From Candidatus Omnitrophota bacterium (GTDB taxonomy: Bacteria > Hinthialibacterota > Hinthialibacteria > Hinthialibacterales > Hinthialibacteraceae), in contig JABLXU010000046.1 in assembly GCA_013177805.1 (NCBI GenBank), positions 1 through 44,029 on the forward strand: a stretch of 44,029 nt of DNA. The letters are read 5' to 3'. The translations under genes were made by a program, and so were the position numbers. Shown here one piece after another: positions 35,658-43,463 of this stretch; the first letter of the stretch is position 1, and every line of letters starts with the position of its first letter. Below the pieces are notes generated by a model. It was not told where the DNA came from. It saw only the letters and a program-made list of their open reading frames with translations, and did not search any database.

Positions 35658-35684
35658 CTCCCTCTGACCTTCTTCCAGAGGGAG
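35658..35684. repeat. Dispersed short hairpin (CTCCCTCTG type)
   Basis: CTCCCTCTG pairs perfectly with CAGAGGGAG across a 9-nt loop. It belongs to the same pyrimidine/purine hairpin class as 13786-13804. Confidence 0.5.
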
Positions 35685-35753
35685 AGGGGATCGTTTCGAG
35701 TTTCCATTCGTAGTTATCCCGCGAATCAAGCGTTAAGTGAGAGAGTTCTGCCT

Positions 35754-35779
35754 TTGGTAAATAGTTACCAACTTTTTTT
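35754..35779 (+). terminator. Hairpin with T-tract
   Basis: TTGGTAA-atag-TTACCAA is a perfect 7-bp stem, followed after one base by seven T. The stem is AT-rich but the form fits a Rho-independent terminator insulating the mddA-like operon from the activator gene, which ends 265 nt upstream. Confidence 0.5.
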
Positions 35780-35825
35780 ACCCTATATTGATTTCGAAAT
35801 AACTTCTCCCGCTGTTTTTATGTAT

Positions 35826-35865
35826 TTTCGTGAATTCCGCTCCCGAGATCTCATCATTCACGAAA
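35826..35865. promoter_or_regulatory. Paired enhancer (UAS) candidate for the sigma-54 activator
   Basis: TTTCGTGAAT (35826-35835) and ATTCACGAAA (35856-35865) form a perfect 10-bp inverted repeat with a 20-bp spacer. Each arm is itself nearly palindromic (TTCGTGAA / TTCACGAA), and their cores lie about 31 bp apart, close to three helical turns. The centre is roughly 120 bp upstream of the predicted transcription start, the usual enhancer distance for sigma-54 activators. Confidence 0.65.
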
Positions 35866-35941
35866 TTCCGTAATACCTCCTTCAAGTTACCTGGCCTTGT
35901 AACTACTTCTATTTATTGATGTTAATGCCAATTGAGCGATT

Positions 35942-35957
35942 TGGCACGCTGCCTGCT
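35942..35957 (+). promoter_or_regulatory. Sigma-54 (-24/-12) promoter
   Basis: TTGGCACGCTGCCTGCT matches YTGGCACG-N4-TTGCW at all but one position (CTGC for TTGC). GG (35943-35944) and GC (35955-35956) are exactly 10 bp apart as required. Transcription should start near 35967, giving a leader of about 50 nt before the ATG at 36020. Confidence 0.82.
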
Positions 35958-36019
35958 TTCGAATAGACCGCCTGCAGGGATATAAACAAGCGAATCCGAA
36001 AAATAAAGGAGCAAGGATC

Positions 36020-36799
36020 ATGATGAGTCGAATGATGATGTTTCTGTATGGCGTGGTTTGTTACGCGGTTTTTTTCGTCACGTTCCTCTACGCGATAGGC
36101 TTTGTCGGGAATTGGGTGGTCCCCAAGAGCATTGATGCTGAACCGACGACTCCGCTGGCCCAGGCGTTGTTGGTCAACACAGTGTTGCTGGGTGTGTTCG
36201 CGGTGCAGCATAGCGTGATGGCGCGTCCGGCGTTCAAGCGATGGTGGACGCGGTATGTTCCCAAGCCGGTGGAACGCAGCACGTATGTGTTATTTTCCAG
36301 TCTGGCGTTGATCCTGGTGTTTTGGCAATGGCAACCAATGGGTGGAGTTATTTGGAACGTATCGAATTCCACCGGGCGGATGATCATGCATGCGGGCTTC
36401 CTTTTCGGTTGGCTGACGGTGCTGGTCACCACGTTTCTGATTAACCATTTCGATCTCTTCGGCTTGCGGCAAGTGTACCTGCATTGGACCGGACGGGAGT
36501 ATCAACCAATTCGTTTCAAGGCGCCAGGGCCTTATAAATACGTCCGTCATCCGTTGTATGTGGGCTGGCTGTGCGCGTTCTGGTTCACTCCCACCATGAC
36601 CGCCGCGCATCTGCTGTTTGCGATGCTCACCACCGCGTACATCCTCATCGCCATCCGCTATGAAGAGCGCGACCTGGTGGTTATCCATGGAGATGTTTAC
36701 GCCGATTACCGCCGGCGCGTACCGATGCTGGTTCCCCGGATCTCGCAAAAGTATGAGGAGACTCCCGCTATTGCCGAGGCGGAATCAAAACCTGCATAA
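36020..36799 (+). CDS. mddA: Methanethiol S-methyltransferase-like (MddA) / NnrU-family membrane protein
   Basis: The 259-residue protein has five or six membrane helices (FLYGVVCYAVFFVTFLYAIG, ALLVNTVLLGVFAVQHSVMA, TYVLFSSLALILVFWQW, IMHAGFLFGWLTVLVTTFLI and a C-terminal pair). It carries the NnrU/isoprenylcysteine methyltransferase-type motif GPYKYVRHPLYVGW and then YEERDLVVIHGDVYADYRRR, the S-adenosylmethionine-binding end. Overall layout and AVQHSVMARPAFKRWWTR resemble MddA, which methylates methanethiol to dimethyl sulfide. The substrate is inferred; other thiols or membrane thioethers are possible. A sigma-54 promoter lies 63 nt upstream and AAAGGAG precedes the ATG. First gene of an operon with a 48-aa membrane protein and an OsmC protein. 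Confidence 0.8.
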   Translation: MMSRMMMFLYGVVCYAVFFVTFLYAIGFVGNWVVPKSIDAEPTTPLAQALLVNTVLLGVFAVQHSVMARPAFKRWWTRYVPKPVERSTYVLFSSLALILVFWQWQPMGGVIWNVSNSTGRMIMHAGFLFGWLTVLVTTFLINHFDLFGLRQVYLHWTGREYQPIRFKAPGPYKYVRHPLYVGWLCAFWFTPTMTAAHLLFAMLTTAYILIAIRYEERDLVVIHGDVYADYRRRVPMLVPRISQKYEETPAIAEAESKPA

Positions 36800-36873
36800 T
36801 CCGGCCGGATCAGGTGTTCTTTTTTCCAAGATCCAAGATGATTAAATCCGTAGAAGAAAGGAGGCAGCTCACA

Positions 36874-37020
36874 ATGAATCCAACTCCCCTGCACAAATCC
36901 ATCATCGAACAAGTCAAATCCGTGGAATGGAAGAAAGCCGGAATTGCCGGATTGATATTCTTTTGCCTTAAAGGCCTGGTGTGGCTGGCCGCTCCCCTGA
37001 CTCTGTATTTCACCCGGTGA
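36874..37020 (+). CDS. Small single-span membrane protein (48 residues)
   Basis: The ATG is preceded by AAAGGAGG 9 nt upstream, one of the strongest ribosome sites in the window. The product has a hydrophilic N-terminal half (MNPTPLHKSIIEQVKSVEWK) and one membrane helix (AGIAGLIFFCLKGLVWLAAP), ending LTLYFTR, with the positive-inside rule favouring a cytoplasmic N terminus. It lies 74 nt after the mddA-like gene and 148 nt before osmC on the same strand, so it probably belongs to the sigma-54-driven operon. It may be an accessory subunit of the membrane methyltransferase, which is inference. No family was recognised. Confidence 0.7.
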   Translation: MNPTPLHKSIIEQVKSVEWKKAGIAGLIFFCLKGLVWLAAPLTLYFTR

Positions 37021-37168
37021 CAAGCGATCCCGCCGAATTCAAAAAATCCAGCGTTGTTGCATCCATGTACATAGCAGTCCAGACATTGTTCATGTCATTG
37101 GGGAGAAAGGAAGCTTAATTCATCCTGTATATACATAAAAAATTATTTTTCTTATAAGGAGAAAAACC

Positions 37169-37765
37169 ATGAACCCAACCACTACTACCTCAACCAACAC
37201 TATGATGAACGGCGTGAATGTCAGGCAATTTTTCGATACGATGGACGCAGTCCGGGCGGATCCCACTCTCGCCCGCTGCTTCTTTCGGGCGCGCAACCGG
37301 TGGGTGGACGGTGGACACAATCAAAACACGATCCGGGATTACTACTGCGCGGGCCAGGAACTCAGCCGCGCTGAATCCTTCGTGATCAACGCCGATGAGC
37401 CACCTGTGCTCCTGGGCCTGGACCGGGGTGCCAATCCGGTGGAAATCGCCCTCGCCGCGCTCGCCAGCTGCCTCACCTCAAGTCTGATCTATCATGCCGC
37501 CGCCAAGGGTATCGAAATCGAGGAAGTGGAATCGCAGTTGGAGGGCTTTCTCGACTTGCAGGGATTTATGGGGCTTTCGGATCAAGTACGGAACGGGTAT
37601 CAAACCATTCAGATCCATTTCCAGATCAAGGCCGCCGCGCCGGAGGAAACCTTGCGGGAACTGTGCGAACTGGCCCAGAAACGCTCACCGGTCTTTGATA
37701 TTGTCTCCAATCCGGTCCCTGTGACGGTGACGATGGAAAAGAAGCAGACTGCTCCCGGTGCGTGA
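37169..37765 (+). CDS. OsmC-family protein (thiol peroxidase-like)
   Basis: The 198-residue protein has AAGGAG 8 nt before the ATG. The OsmC core includes ADEPPVLLGLDRGANPVEIALA, then ALASCLTSSLIYHAAAKGIEIEEVE with the conserved second Cys, and a C-terminal KRSPVFDIVSNPVPVTVT strand. An N-terminal Cys pair region (RCFFRARNRW, YYCAG) could supply the peroxidatic partner. OsmC/Ohr proteins reduce organic hydroperoxides, while the YhfA-like branch has uncertain substrates; this member is closer to the latter, judging by NPVEIALAALASCL. Being downstream of the mddA-like gene suggests a role in handling sulfur or thiol stress. The hairpin at 37804-37835 follows. Confidence 0.86.
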   Translation: MNPTTTTSTNTMMNGVNVRQFFDTMDAVRADPTLARCFFRARNRWVDGGHNQNTIRDYYCAGQELSRAESFVINADEPPVLLGLDRGANPVEIALAALASCLTSSLIYHAAAKGIEIEEVESQLEGFLDLQGFMGLSDQVRNGYQTIQIHFQIKAAAPEETLRELCELAQKRSPVFDIVSNPVPVTVTMEKKQTAPGA

Positions 37766-37803
37766 ATCCGCGCGCAGAAAGCCAAGATCAGAGAGAAAGT
37801 GCA

Positions 37804-37835
37804 GCCCCTGGCGGTGGAGCAATCCCGCCAGGGGC
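37804..37835. terminator. 11-bp perfect hairpin between convergent genes
   Basis: GCCCCTGGCGG pairs perfectly with CCGCCAGGGGC across a 10-nt loop. It lies between the osmC stop (37765) and the TadG-like stop (37945) and probably terminates both. No U-tract follows on the plus strand. Confidence 0.65.
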
Positions 37836-37944
37836 AAATACTTTGAAACCGCGTGGATAGAGAAAAACAACCGAGACAGGCTGCCCCATGCCCCCGCCAT
37901 CCCCTCGCCTAAGTCATGTATCGATCGATCGGCTGAACCAGTCC

Positions 37945-39141
37945 TCATCGCGTCAGCGAAAGGTTGTAGATTGAGTTCGAATGCGGCGCGTCGGGATGAA
38001 TGATGGCCTTGGATTCATGGATTTTACACATTTGGATCAGCACATACCGGTCTTCAAGTGGTCCGGTCATCTGCACGTGCATGATTCGAATCCCCACGAA
38101 TCCGCAAATTTCATAACAGGCGTTGTCGCCACCGCTGCCGGTCCTGTTCATGAACAAAGGGATGACGCGTGGCTGGCCGATGATTTGCTCCAACGCGCTT
38201 TTGATCGCGGTGCTGACGCCGGTATCGCCTTCGAGCATTTTGGACAACACACCATGTCCATTGTCGGTGAGCCGCAAGTTATCCACCGCCGCCAGTTCTT
38301 CGGGACTGATTCCTTCCAGGATTTGCCGCACGAGGTCGTTTGTGCTGTTATTGGAATACCCGATATCCACAGTGCCGAAGTTACCCGGGGCACCCGGCAG
38401 TCCGCAATCAAGAGTCCGGTTGGGATACATTTTTAATTCTGGAATTTGATCATGACCGGCGCGGACCTTCCCGTTTTCATAGGCGAAATCATCGCTCAGA
38501 GATTCCCGGGGGCAGTCATCCGGGCCGGGGGAGTAATTGGCGTCATAGGCCGCGTTCCAGGTTTGGTGATAAAGCGCAAACGGTAAGAAACCCAGATTCC
38601 GGCCGGTCTGTGAATCCGATCCTCCGGGCGTGGCGTCAAATCCAATCACCCGGTCGTCAAGCGTGGCGGCCGCCCGGGTACGGATTGACACTGCCTCGAG
38701 ACCCGTGAAATACCCCAAAAATAATCTCAAGGGACCGTTGATTTCCGCCGATCGCTTGGTCACTACTTGCACCGTGTTGTACCGGCTCAATCCCTCCGTT
38801 TGCAGTGGATCGCTCAAATCCATGGGATTATGGAGGTATCCCACCACAATTCCGCCCTCACGGGCGTTGGAGTCATTACGTTCAAGCGCGATACTTTCCT
38901 TGGCCGCGCTGTTGTAGGAGGAGAAATCCTGAGAGAAATCGCGTGCCAGATCGAGATCATCCTCCGCCAATTGGGCCGCTCCAGCCAAAGCGGCGGAATC
39001 GGCGGCGGCTTGCAGTTCACTCTTGGTGAGCATAATCCAGCCGATGTCCACGCTCAGGGCTAAGAAGGTGAAAAACAAGGTCAACGCGACGGCGAAAAAG
39101 ACCAACACGTTCCCTTTTTGTTGTTTCAAACGGTCATTCAT
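37945..39141 (-). CDS. TadE/TadG-like Flp-pilus-type protein
   Basis: The 398-residue protein opens with a TadG-type segment: QQKGNVLVFFAVALTLFFTF with the membrane helix at about 11-33, then DIGWIMLTKSELQAAADSAALAGAAQ, matching the TadG/DUF2134 pattern (AADSAALAGA). The rest is extracellular and Asp/Asn-rich, with paired Cys (CPRES, CGLPG, CYEICG) suggesting disulfides. TadG-like proteins are pilin-associated or stand-alone surface proteins. No tadA, tadB, rcpA or flp gene is present, so this is an orphan. The ATG has a weak GAGG site. It may instead be a predicted von Willebrand-type surface protein, though no MIDAS motif is visible. Confidence 0.82.
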   Translation of the reverse strand: MNDRLKQQKGNVLVFFAVALTLFFTFLALSVDIGWIMLTKSELQAAADSAALAGAAQLAEDDLDLARDFSQDFSSYNSAAKESIALERNDSNAREGGIVVGYLHNPMDLSDPLQTEGLSRYNTVQVVTKRSAEINGPLRLFLGYFTGLEAVSIRTRAAATLDDRVIGFDATPGGSDSQTGRNLGFLPFALYHQTWNAAYDANYSPGPDDCPRESLSDDFAYENGKVRAGHDQIPELKMYPNRTLDCGLPGAPGNFGTVDIGYSNNSTNDLVRQILEGISPEELAAVDNLRLTDNGHGVLSKMLEGDTGVSTAIKSALEQIIGQPRVIPLFMNRTGSGGDNACYEICGFVGIRIMHVQMTGPLEDRYVLIQMCKIHESKAIIHPDAPHSNSIYNLSLTR

Positions 39142-39486
39142 GACAGAAGCCTCATGGTGGAATTCCAGGTATATGCATCATTATTATCGGCCGGTTTCAG
39201 CAAAAACAATACATTATTCCGGATATTTGTTATATATAATTATAACATTATAACCCGATATACCAATAGAGAATTTGAGGGTAAGAAGCCAAAAGAAGAT
39301 AAAGGAGAGGATTTATTCCAACGATAGCTGATTTTTCGTGTGGTATTTCAATTGCGGGTAGGCCGATTGTACCTGATGTATGAGTTCTCGTCTCGAGCGC
39401 ATCCCGTGAATTGATACGCCTCTGTATACATCTCGCCGATTCTTTGATAGCCTCCTGCGGATTGAATCGAACGGAGGGCAAAGAAG
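39142..39486. other. Divergent intergenic region (TadG-like / DUF5703)
   Basis: The region includes AT-rich DNA (39225-39260) and a possible sigma-54 promoter at 39341-39355. No gene is supported. Confidence 0.5.
39341..39355 (+). promoter_or_regulatory. Possible second sigma-54 promoter
   Basis: TGGTATTTCAATTGC keeps GG-N10-GC spacing and a perfect TTGC at -12; at -24 it has TGGTAT where the consensus has TGGCAC. It lies 132 nt before the DUF5703 gene. TTTTTCGTG directly upstream is partly like the activator's putative site. Confidence 0.4.
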
Positions 39487-41781
39487 ATGAAACGAATCAG
39501 GGTGTTAGCCAGGGTGATCTTGATCGCATCGTGGCTTCTAGGGTTTTCCGCATCCGCGCCGGCGGCGGGAAATTATACGGCCAGCCGGTATGACGTAGTC
39601 TGGGATTCGCCCAGCGGCGGCCCCGCGGGTTCGGTCCCCTTGGGCAATGGGGCGATCGGCTTGAACGCATGGGTGGAAACAGGCGGAGATTTGCTGTTTT
39701 ACATCAGCAAGACTGATTTTTGGGACGACAACGGCCGGTTGGTCAAGGCTGGCCGGGTACGCATCCATCTTGATCCTGTTCCTAGTGTCCAGGAAGGTTT
39801 TGCGCAGAGATTGTCCCTTAATGACGCCACTTTGTACGTCCAGTTTGGCCAGGGCGAGGCAGTCACGAAGCTGATCCTATGGGTGGACGCGAACCATCCC
39901 ATGATTCATGTCAGTATTGACAGCCCCCGGCCTGTCACCGCCACTGCGAAGATCGAGCTATGGCGCTCCGCGCCGTACGAGCTGCCTTCTATCGAAGTCA
40001 GCGATGTTCTGCTGGACCGCTCCCAGCCCGGTGATAAACACGGTCCAACGATCGTTGAACCGGATACCCTCTTGATTGGTTTGAAGGACCGGGTTGGCTG
40101 GTATCACCATAACCAGAAATCCGTAGGGCCGGAGTTGACCCTGAAAATCCAAGGGCTAACCGGCTTGCTCCAAACCGATCCTTTATTAAACCGGATTTTC
40201 GGAGCCATTATCAGTGCCGAGAATGCCCAACGGATTGATGACCAGACGCTGGTCTCGCCCGAAGCCGCCTCACACCGGTTCGATATCGGCGTGTTGACCT
40301 GCCATCCCGCCACGCCGGAAGAATGGCTGCGGGCCATCGAGCAGGCGATGACCAAGGCGCGCCAGCTTCCCTTCGAGCAGCGCCGCCAGGCTCATGAACG
40401 CTGGTGGCGGGAGTTTTGGGACCGCAGTTGGATTCATGTCACAACTGCCGGCGCGGATCGATCGGCCGATGAGGAAAACGACGACGCCTTCGTGGTCAGC
40501 CGGGGCTATGCGTTGCAGCGCTTCATCAATGCTTGCGCCGGGCGGGGGGAGTATCCGATCAAGTTCAATGGATCGATCTTCACGGTGGACTGGCCGGATG
40601 TGCCGGGGGGGCCCGATTACCGCCGCTGGGGGCCGGGTTATTGGTGGCAAAACACCCGGCTGCCCTATTACGGAATGTGCGCGGCTGGCGATTTCGACCT
40701 GATGGCGCCGCTGTTCCGGATGTATATCGATGAGTTGCTGCCGTTCTGTATGGAACGCACCCGTCGGTATTTCGAACATGAGGGGGCCTATTATCCTGAA
40801 TGTATTTATTTTTGGGGCGCGGTGTTCAGCGAATCCTACGGGTGGACGCCCTTTGAAGAACGCCAAGATCCCCTGCAGGTTTCTGGCTACCACAAGTGGG
40901 AGTGGGTCGGGGGACTCGAGCTGGCTTTTCTGGCTCTGGATTATTCCGAGTACACCCAGGATGAAACATTTCTCACGAAAAAAGCCATTCCCTTGGCCAA
41001 CGCGGTCATGACGTTCTTCGACAAATACTACAAAACCGGCCCGGACGGCAAACTGGTCATGCATCCTTCCCAGGCGGTGGAAACCTGGTGGAAATGCACG
41101 AATCCCATGCCTGAACTGGCTGGTCTGCATGTCGTGACCGCGCGGTTGTTGGCCTTGCCAGAGCAACTGACCACCGCAAAGCAGCGTTCCGCCTGGGCGG
41201 CCTTGCGCCAGAAACTGCCCGATCTACCCACGCGCGTGGTGAACGGTGTCCGCATGCTGGCCCCAGCGGAGAAATTCGAGGACAAGCGCAATATTGAGAA
41301 TCCCGAACTGTATGCCGTGTTTCCCTTCCGGCTGTTTGCTTTCGACAAGCCCCATGTGGATCTGGCAGTACAGGCATTGAATCACCGCTGGGACAAGGGA
41401 AATTCCGGCTGGCGTCAAGATGACGTGTTCATGGCATATCTCGGGTTGACGGAGGAAGCCAGGGAATACCTGGTAGGCCGCGCGCGCAGCAAGCATGAAG
41501 CATCTCGCTTTCCGGCGTTCTGGGGGCCGAATTACGATTGGGTGCCCGATCAGGACCATGGGTCCATTTTGATCAAGACCCTTCAGGCCATGGTGCTGCA
41601 GAGTGATGGCAATACGATTCATCTCCTGCCCGCGTGGCCCAAGGACTGGAACGTGAGTTTCAAACTCCACGCGCCCCGGCAAACGGTGCTGGAATGTGAA
41701 TACCAGGATGGCAAGATTACCCGGCTTGAAGTCACGCCTTCCGAACGAGCGATTGATGTAGTGAAATCCAGCCGTCTGTAG
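39487..41781 (+). CDS. DUF5703-type secreted carbohydrate-active protein
   Basis: The 764-residue protein has CGGAGG upstream of the ATG and a Sec signal peptide (1-27, RVILIASWLLGFSASAPAAG). The N-terminal beta domain begins RYDVVWDSPSGGPAGSVPLG, NGAIGLNAWVETGGDLLFYI, SKTDFWDDNGRLVKAGRVRI, the DUF5703 signature as I know it. The remainder is an (alpha/alpha)6-barrel-like helical part (YALQRFINACAGRGEYPIKF, NGSIFTVDWPDVPGGPDYRRWG and others) resembling GH95/GH65-type glycosidases. Candidate catalytic acids occur in ENDDAFVVS and VETWWKC regions, but I cannot assign them. It probably acts on plant or algal polysaccharides. It precedes a Gfo/Idh/MocA gene and a sugar ABC gene. Confidence 0.85.
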   Translation: MKRIRVLARVILIASWLLGFSASAPAAGNYTASRYDVVWDSPSGGPAGSVPLGNGAIGLNAWVETGGDLLFYISKTDFWDDNGRLVKAGRVRIHLDPVPSVQEGFAQRLSLNDATLYVQFGQGEAVTKLILWVDANHPMIHVSIDSPRPVTATAKIELWRSAPYELPSIEVSDVLLDRSQPGDKHGPTIVEPDTLLIGLKDRVGWYHHNQKSVGPELTLKIQGLTGLLQTDPLLNRIFGAIISAENAQRIDDQTLVSPEAASHRFDIGVLTCHPATPEEWLRAIEQAMTKARQLPFEQRRQAHERWWREFWDRSWIHVTTAGADRSADEENDDAFVVSRGYALQRFINACAGRGEYPIKFNGSIFTVDWPDVPGGPDYRRWGPGYWWQNTRLPYYGMCAAGDFDLMAPLFRMYIDELLPFCMERTRRYFEHEGAYYPECIYFWGAVFSESYGWTPFEERQDPLQVSGYHKWEWVGGLELAFLALDYSEYTQDETFLTKKAIPLANAVMTFFDKYYKTGPDGKLVMHPSQAVETWWKCTNPMPELAGLHVVTARLLALPEQLTTAKQRSAWAALRQKLPDLPTRVVNGVRMLAPAEKFEDKRNIENPELYAVFPFRLFAFDKPHVDLAVQALNHRWDKGNSGWRQDDVFMAYLGLTEEAREYLVGRARSKHEASRFPAFWGPNYDWVPDQDHGSILIKTLQAMVLQSDGNTIHLLPAWPKDWNVSFKLHAPRQTVLECEYQDGKITRLEVTPSERAIDVVKSSRL

Positions 41782-41989
41782 TAACGAAAGCGAATGAATA
41801 TAGTTGCTTTTTCTCATTTCCCTTGCGCTAATGCATCGAAAGATTGATCGCACGGTGAATAATCCCTTGTGCTGCTATTCATCTGAAATCAAGAATCCAT
41901 CCTTCCGTACCGGTTAGGGAATCTAGTTGACACTTTTCACCCCTTTATGCGACCATCATCCCGAACAAACCCTCCGAAGGAGACCTCTC

Positions 41990-43336
41990 ATGGATACTTC
42001 TCAAACTGTACGGAGACGCTCATTCTTATTCACAACGGCGGGCGGCGCCGTGTATGGCTTGATCGGCATGCGGGGCCCCGCGTCCACCCGGCCCTTAGGC
42101 GCCAATGATCGCATTCATACCGGACATATCGGTGTGGGCGGGCAGGGGACCGGCCTCTTGCGGAACGTGGTGCGGCGGGAACAAAAGCAGGGGGACGTGA
42201 AAGTAATTGCGGTGTGCGATCTCTATAACCGGCGCAAGACGCGGGCCAAGGAAGTGGCCGGGCTGGACAATTCCGGCGTCTATCACGATTACCGCGAATT
42301 GCTGGACCGCGCCGACATCGATGCGGTCTTCATTGCCACGCCCGATCATTGGCATGCCGGAATCGCCATCGATGCCATGAAAAAGGGCAAGGATATCTAT
42401 TTGGAAAAGCCGATGACCCTGACGGTGGAAGAGGCCAAAGCGGTATATCAGGCCTCCAAGCAATACGGGCGCGTCCACCAGGGTGGCGCCAGTGGGGCCT
42501 CTAGCGCCTGGTGCTGGAAAGCGCGGGAGGTCATCGCCGAAGGGATGATCGGCAAGCCGGTCTGGTGCCAAACATCCTACTCGCGCAATAATCCGCATGG
42601 GGAATGGAATTGGGAGATCGACCCCAACGCGGGACCGGATGCCACGGGGGAGGATTATGTGGATTGGAAATTCTGGCTGGGTCCCGCCAAAAAACGCCCC
42701 TGGTCGGCGGACCGCTTTTTCCGTTTCCGGAAATTCTGGGACTACTCGGGCGGCATCGCCACCGACTTGATGTATCACCGCCTCACCCCGCTGCACATTG
42801 CCCTGGGGTTGGGATTCCCTAAGCGGGTGGTGGGAACGGGCGGCATCTGGTATTGCAAGGAAGTGATCGATACCACTACCGGCCAACCCGATGTGCGGGA
42901 GGTACCGGACACCTTCACGATCAGCGCCGATTATTGGGCTAAACTATCCGTCAATATCCCTTCCTCGCTGGTGAACGATACCGGCGTGCCGACCTTGATC
43001 CGCGGCCATAAGGCGGATCTTTACCCCCTGGAGGGGCGGGGGCAACGGGGCATCCGGATCGTGCCCCAGGGGCCGTACCAGAAAGAATTCCAGGAGAAAT
43101 ACGGGAAAGAAGAAGTGGTAATCGAAGCGGAACCCCGGGAGGATCATATGAGTAACTTCTTCTCCTGCATGCGCACGCGCGAGCAACCCACGCTCAACGC
43201 CTTGGTGGCCTATCAGGTGATGTGCACCATCGGCATGAGTGTGGAATCCTACAAAAAAGGGCGGCATCTTTATTTCGACGCGGAGAAGGAAAAAGTCACA
43301 ACTCAGCCTTTCAAGGACATGGTTGACCGGTTTTAA
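41990..43336 (+). CDS. Gfo/Idh/MocA-family oxidoreductase, Tat-exported (second copy)
   Basis: The protein has 448 residues from an ATG with GAAGGAG 8 nt upstream; the frame continues to 41927 but has no site there. A twin-arginine signal (RRRSFLFTTAGGAVYGLIG) is followed by a Rossmann domain (IHTGHIGVGGQGTGLLRNVV), DAVFIATPDHWHAGIAIDAM and the EKP motif (YLEKPMTLTVEEA). The substrate domain has WDYSGGIATDLMYHRLTPLH. This subfamily is longer than the first copy and has an additional C-terminal RQLTLYPLEG-like region with EPREDHMSNFFSCMRTREQ. It oxidises or epimerises a sugar or sugar acid in the periplasm. It lies between DUF5703 and the sugar ABC gene. Confidence 0.93.
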   Translation: MDTSQTVRRRSFLFTTAGGAVYGLIGMRGPASTRPLGANDRIHTGHIGVGGQGTGLLRNVVRREQKQGDVKVIAVCDLYNRRKTRAKEVAGLDNSGVYHDYRELLDRADIDAVFIATPDHWHAGIAIDAMKKGKDIYLEKPMTLTVEEAKAVYQASKQYGRVHQGGASGASSAWCWKAREVIAEGMIGKPVWCQTSYSRNNPHGEWNWEIDPNAGPDATGEDYVDWKFWLGPAKKRPWSADRFFRFRKFWDYSGGIATDLMYHRLTPLHIALGLGFPKRVVGTGGIWYCKEVIDTTTGQPDVREVPDTFTISADYWAKLSVNIPSSLVNDTGVPTLIRGHKADLYPLEGRGQRGIRIVPQGPYQKEFQEKYGKEEVVIEAEPREDHMSNFFSCMRTREQPTLNALVAYQVMCTIGMSVESYKKGRHLYFDAEKEKVTTQPFKDMVDRF

Positions 43337-43463
43337 AGTTCATCCGGGCGGGGTTCACGATTCTTGGGGCAATTGATGAACTAGAGTTTTTCGAGGGGTG
43401 GTTCCATATTTTTTTGTTATGGACTTGTATTATCCGGATGGTCCGAACGAAGAATCCACAATT

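Larger units (their letters stand above)
35489..36019. other. Regulatory intergenic region ahead of the mddA-like operon
   Basis: In order it holds a CTCCCTCTG hairpin (35658-35684), a terminator-like hairpin (35754-35779), a paired inverted repeat (35826-35865) and a sigma-54 promoter (35942-35957), each listed separately. No gene is supported. Confidence 0.65.

Noticed and set aside
37945..39141. Von Willebrand factor A domain in the TadG-like protein
   Set aside because: No DxSxS metal-ion-dependent adhesion motif could be found.
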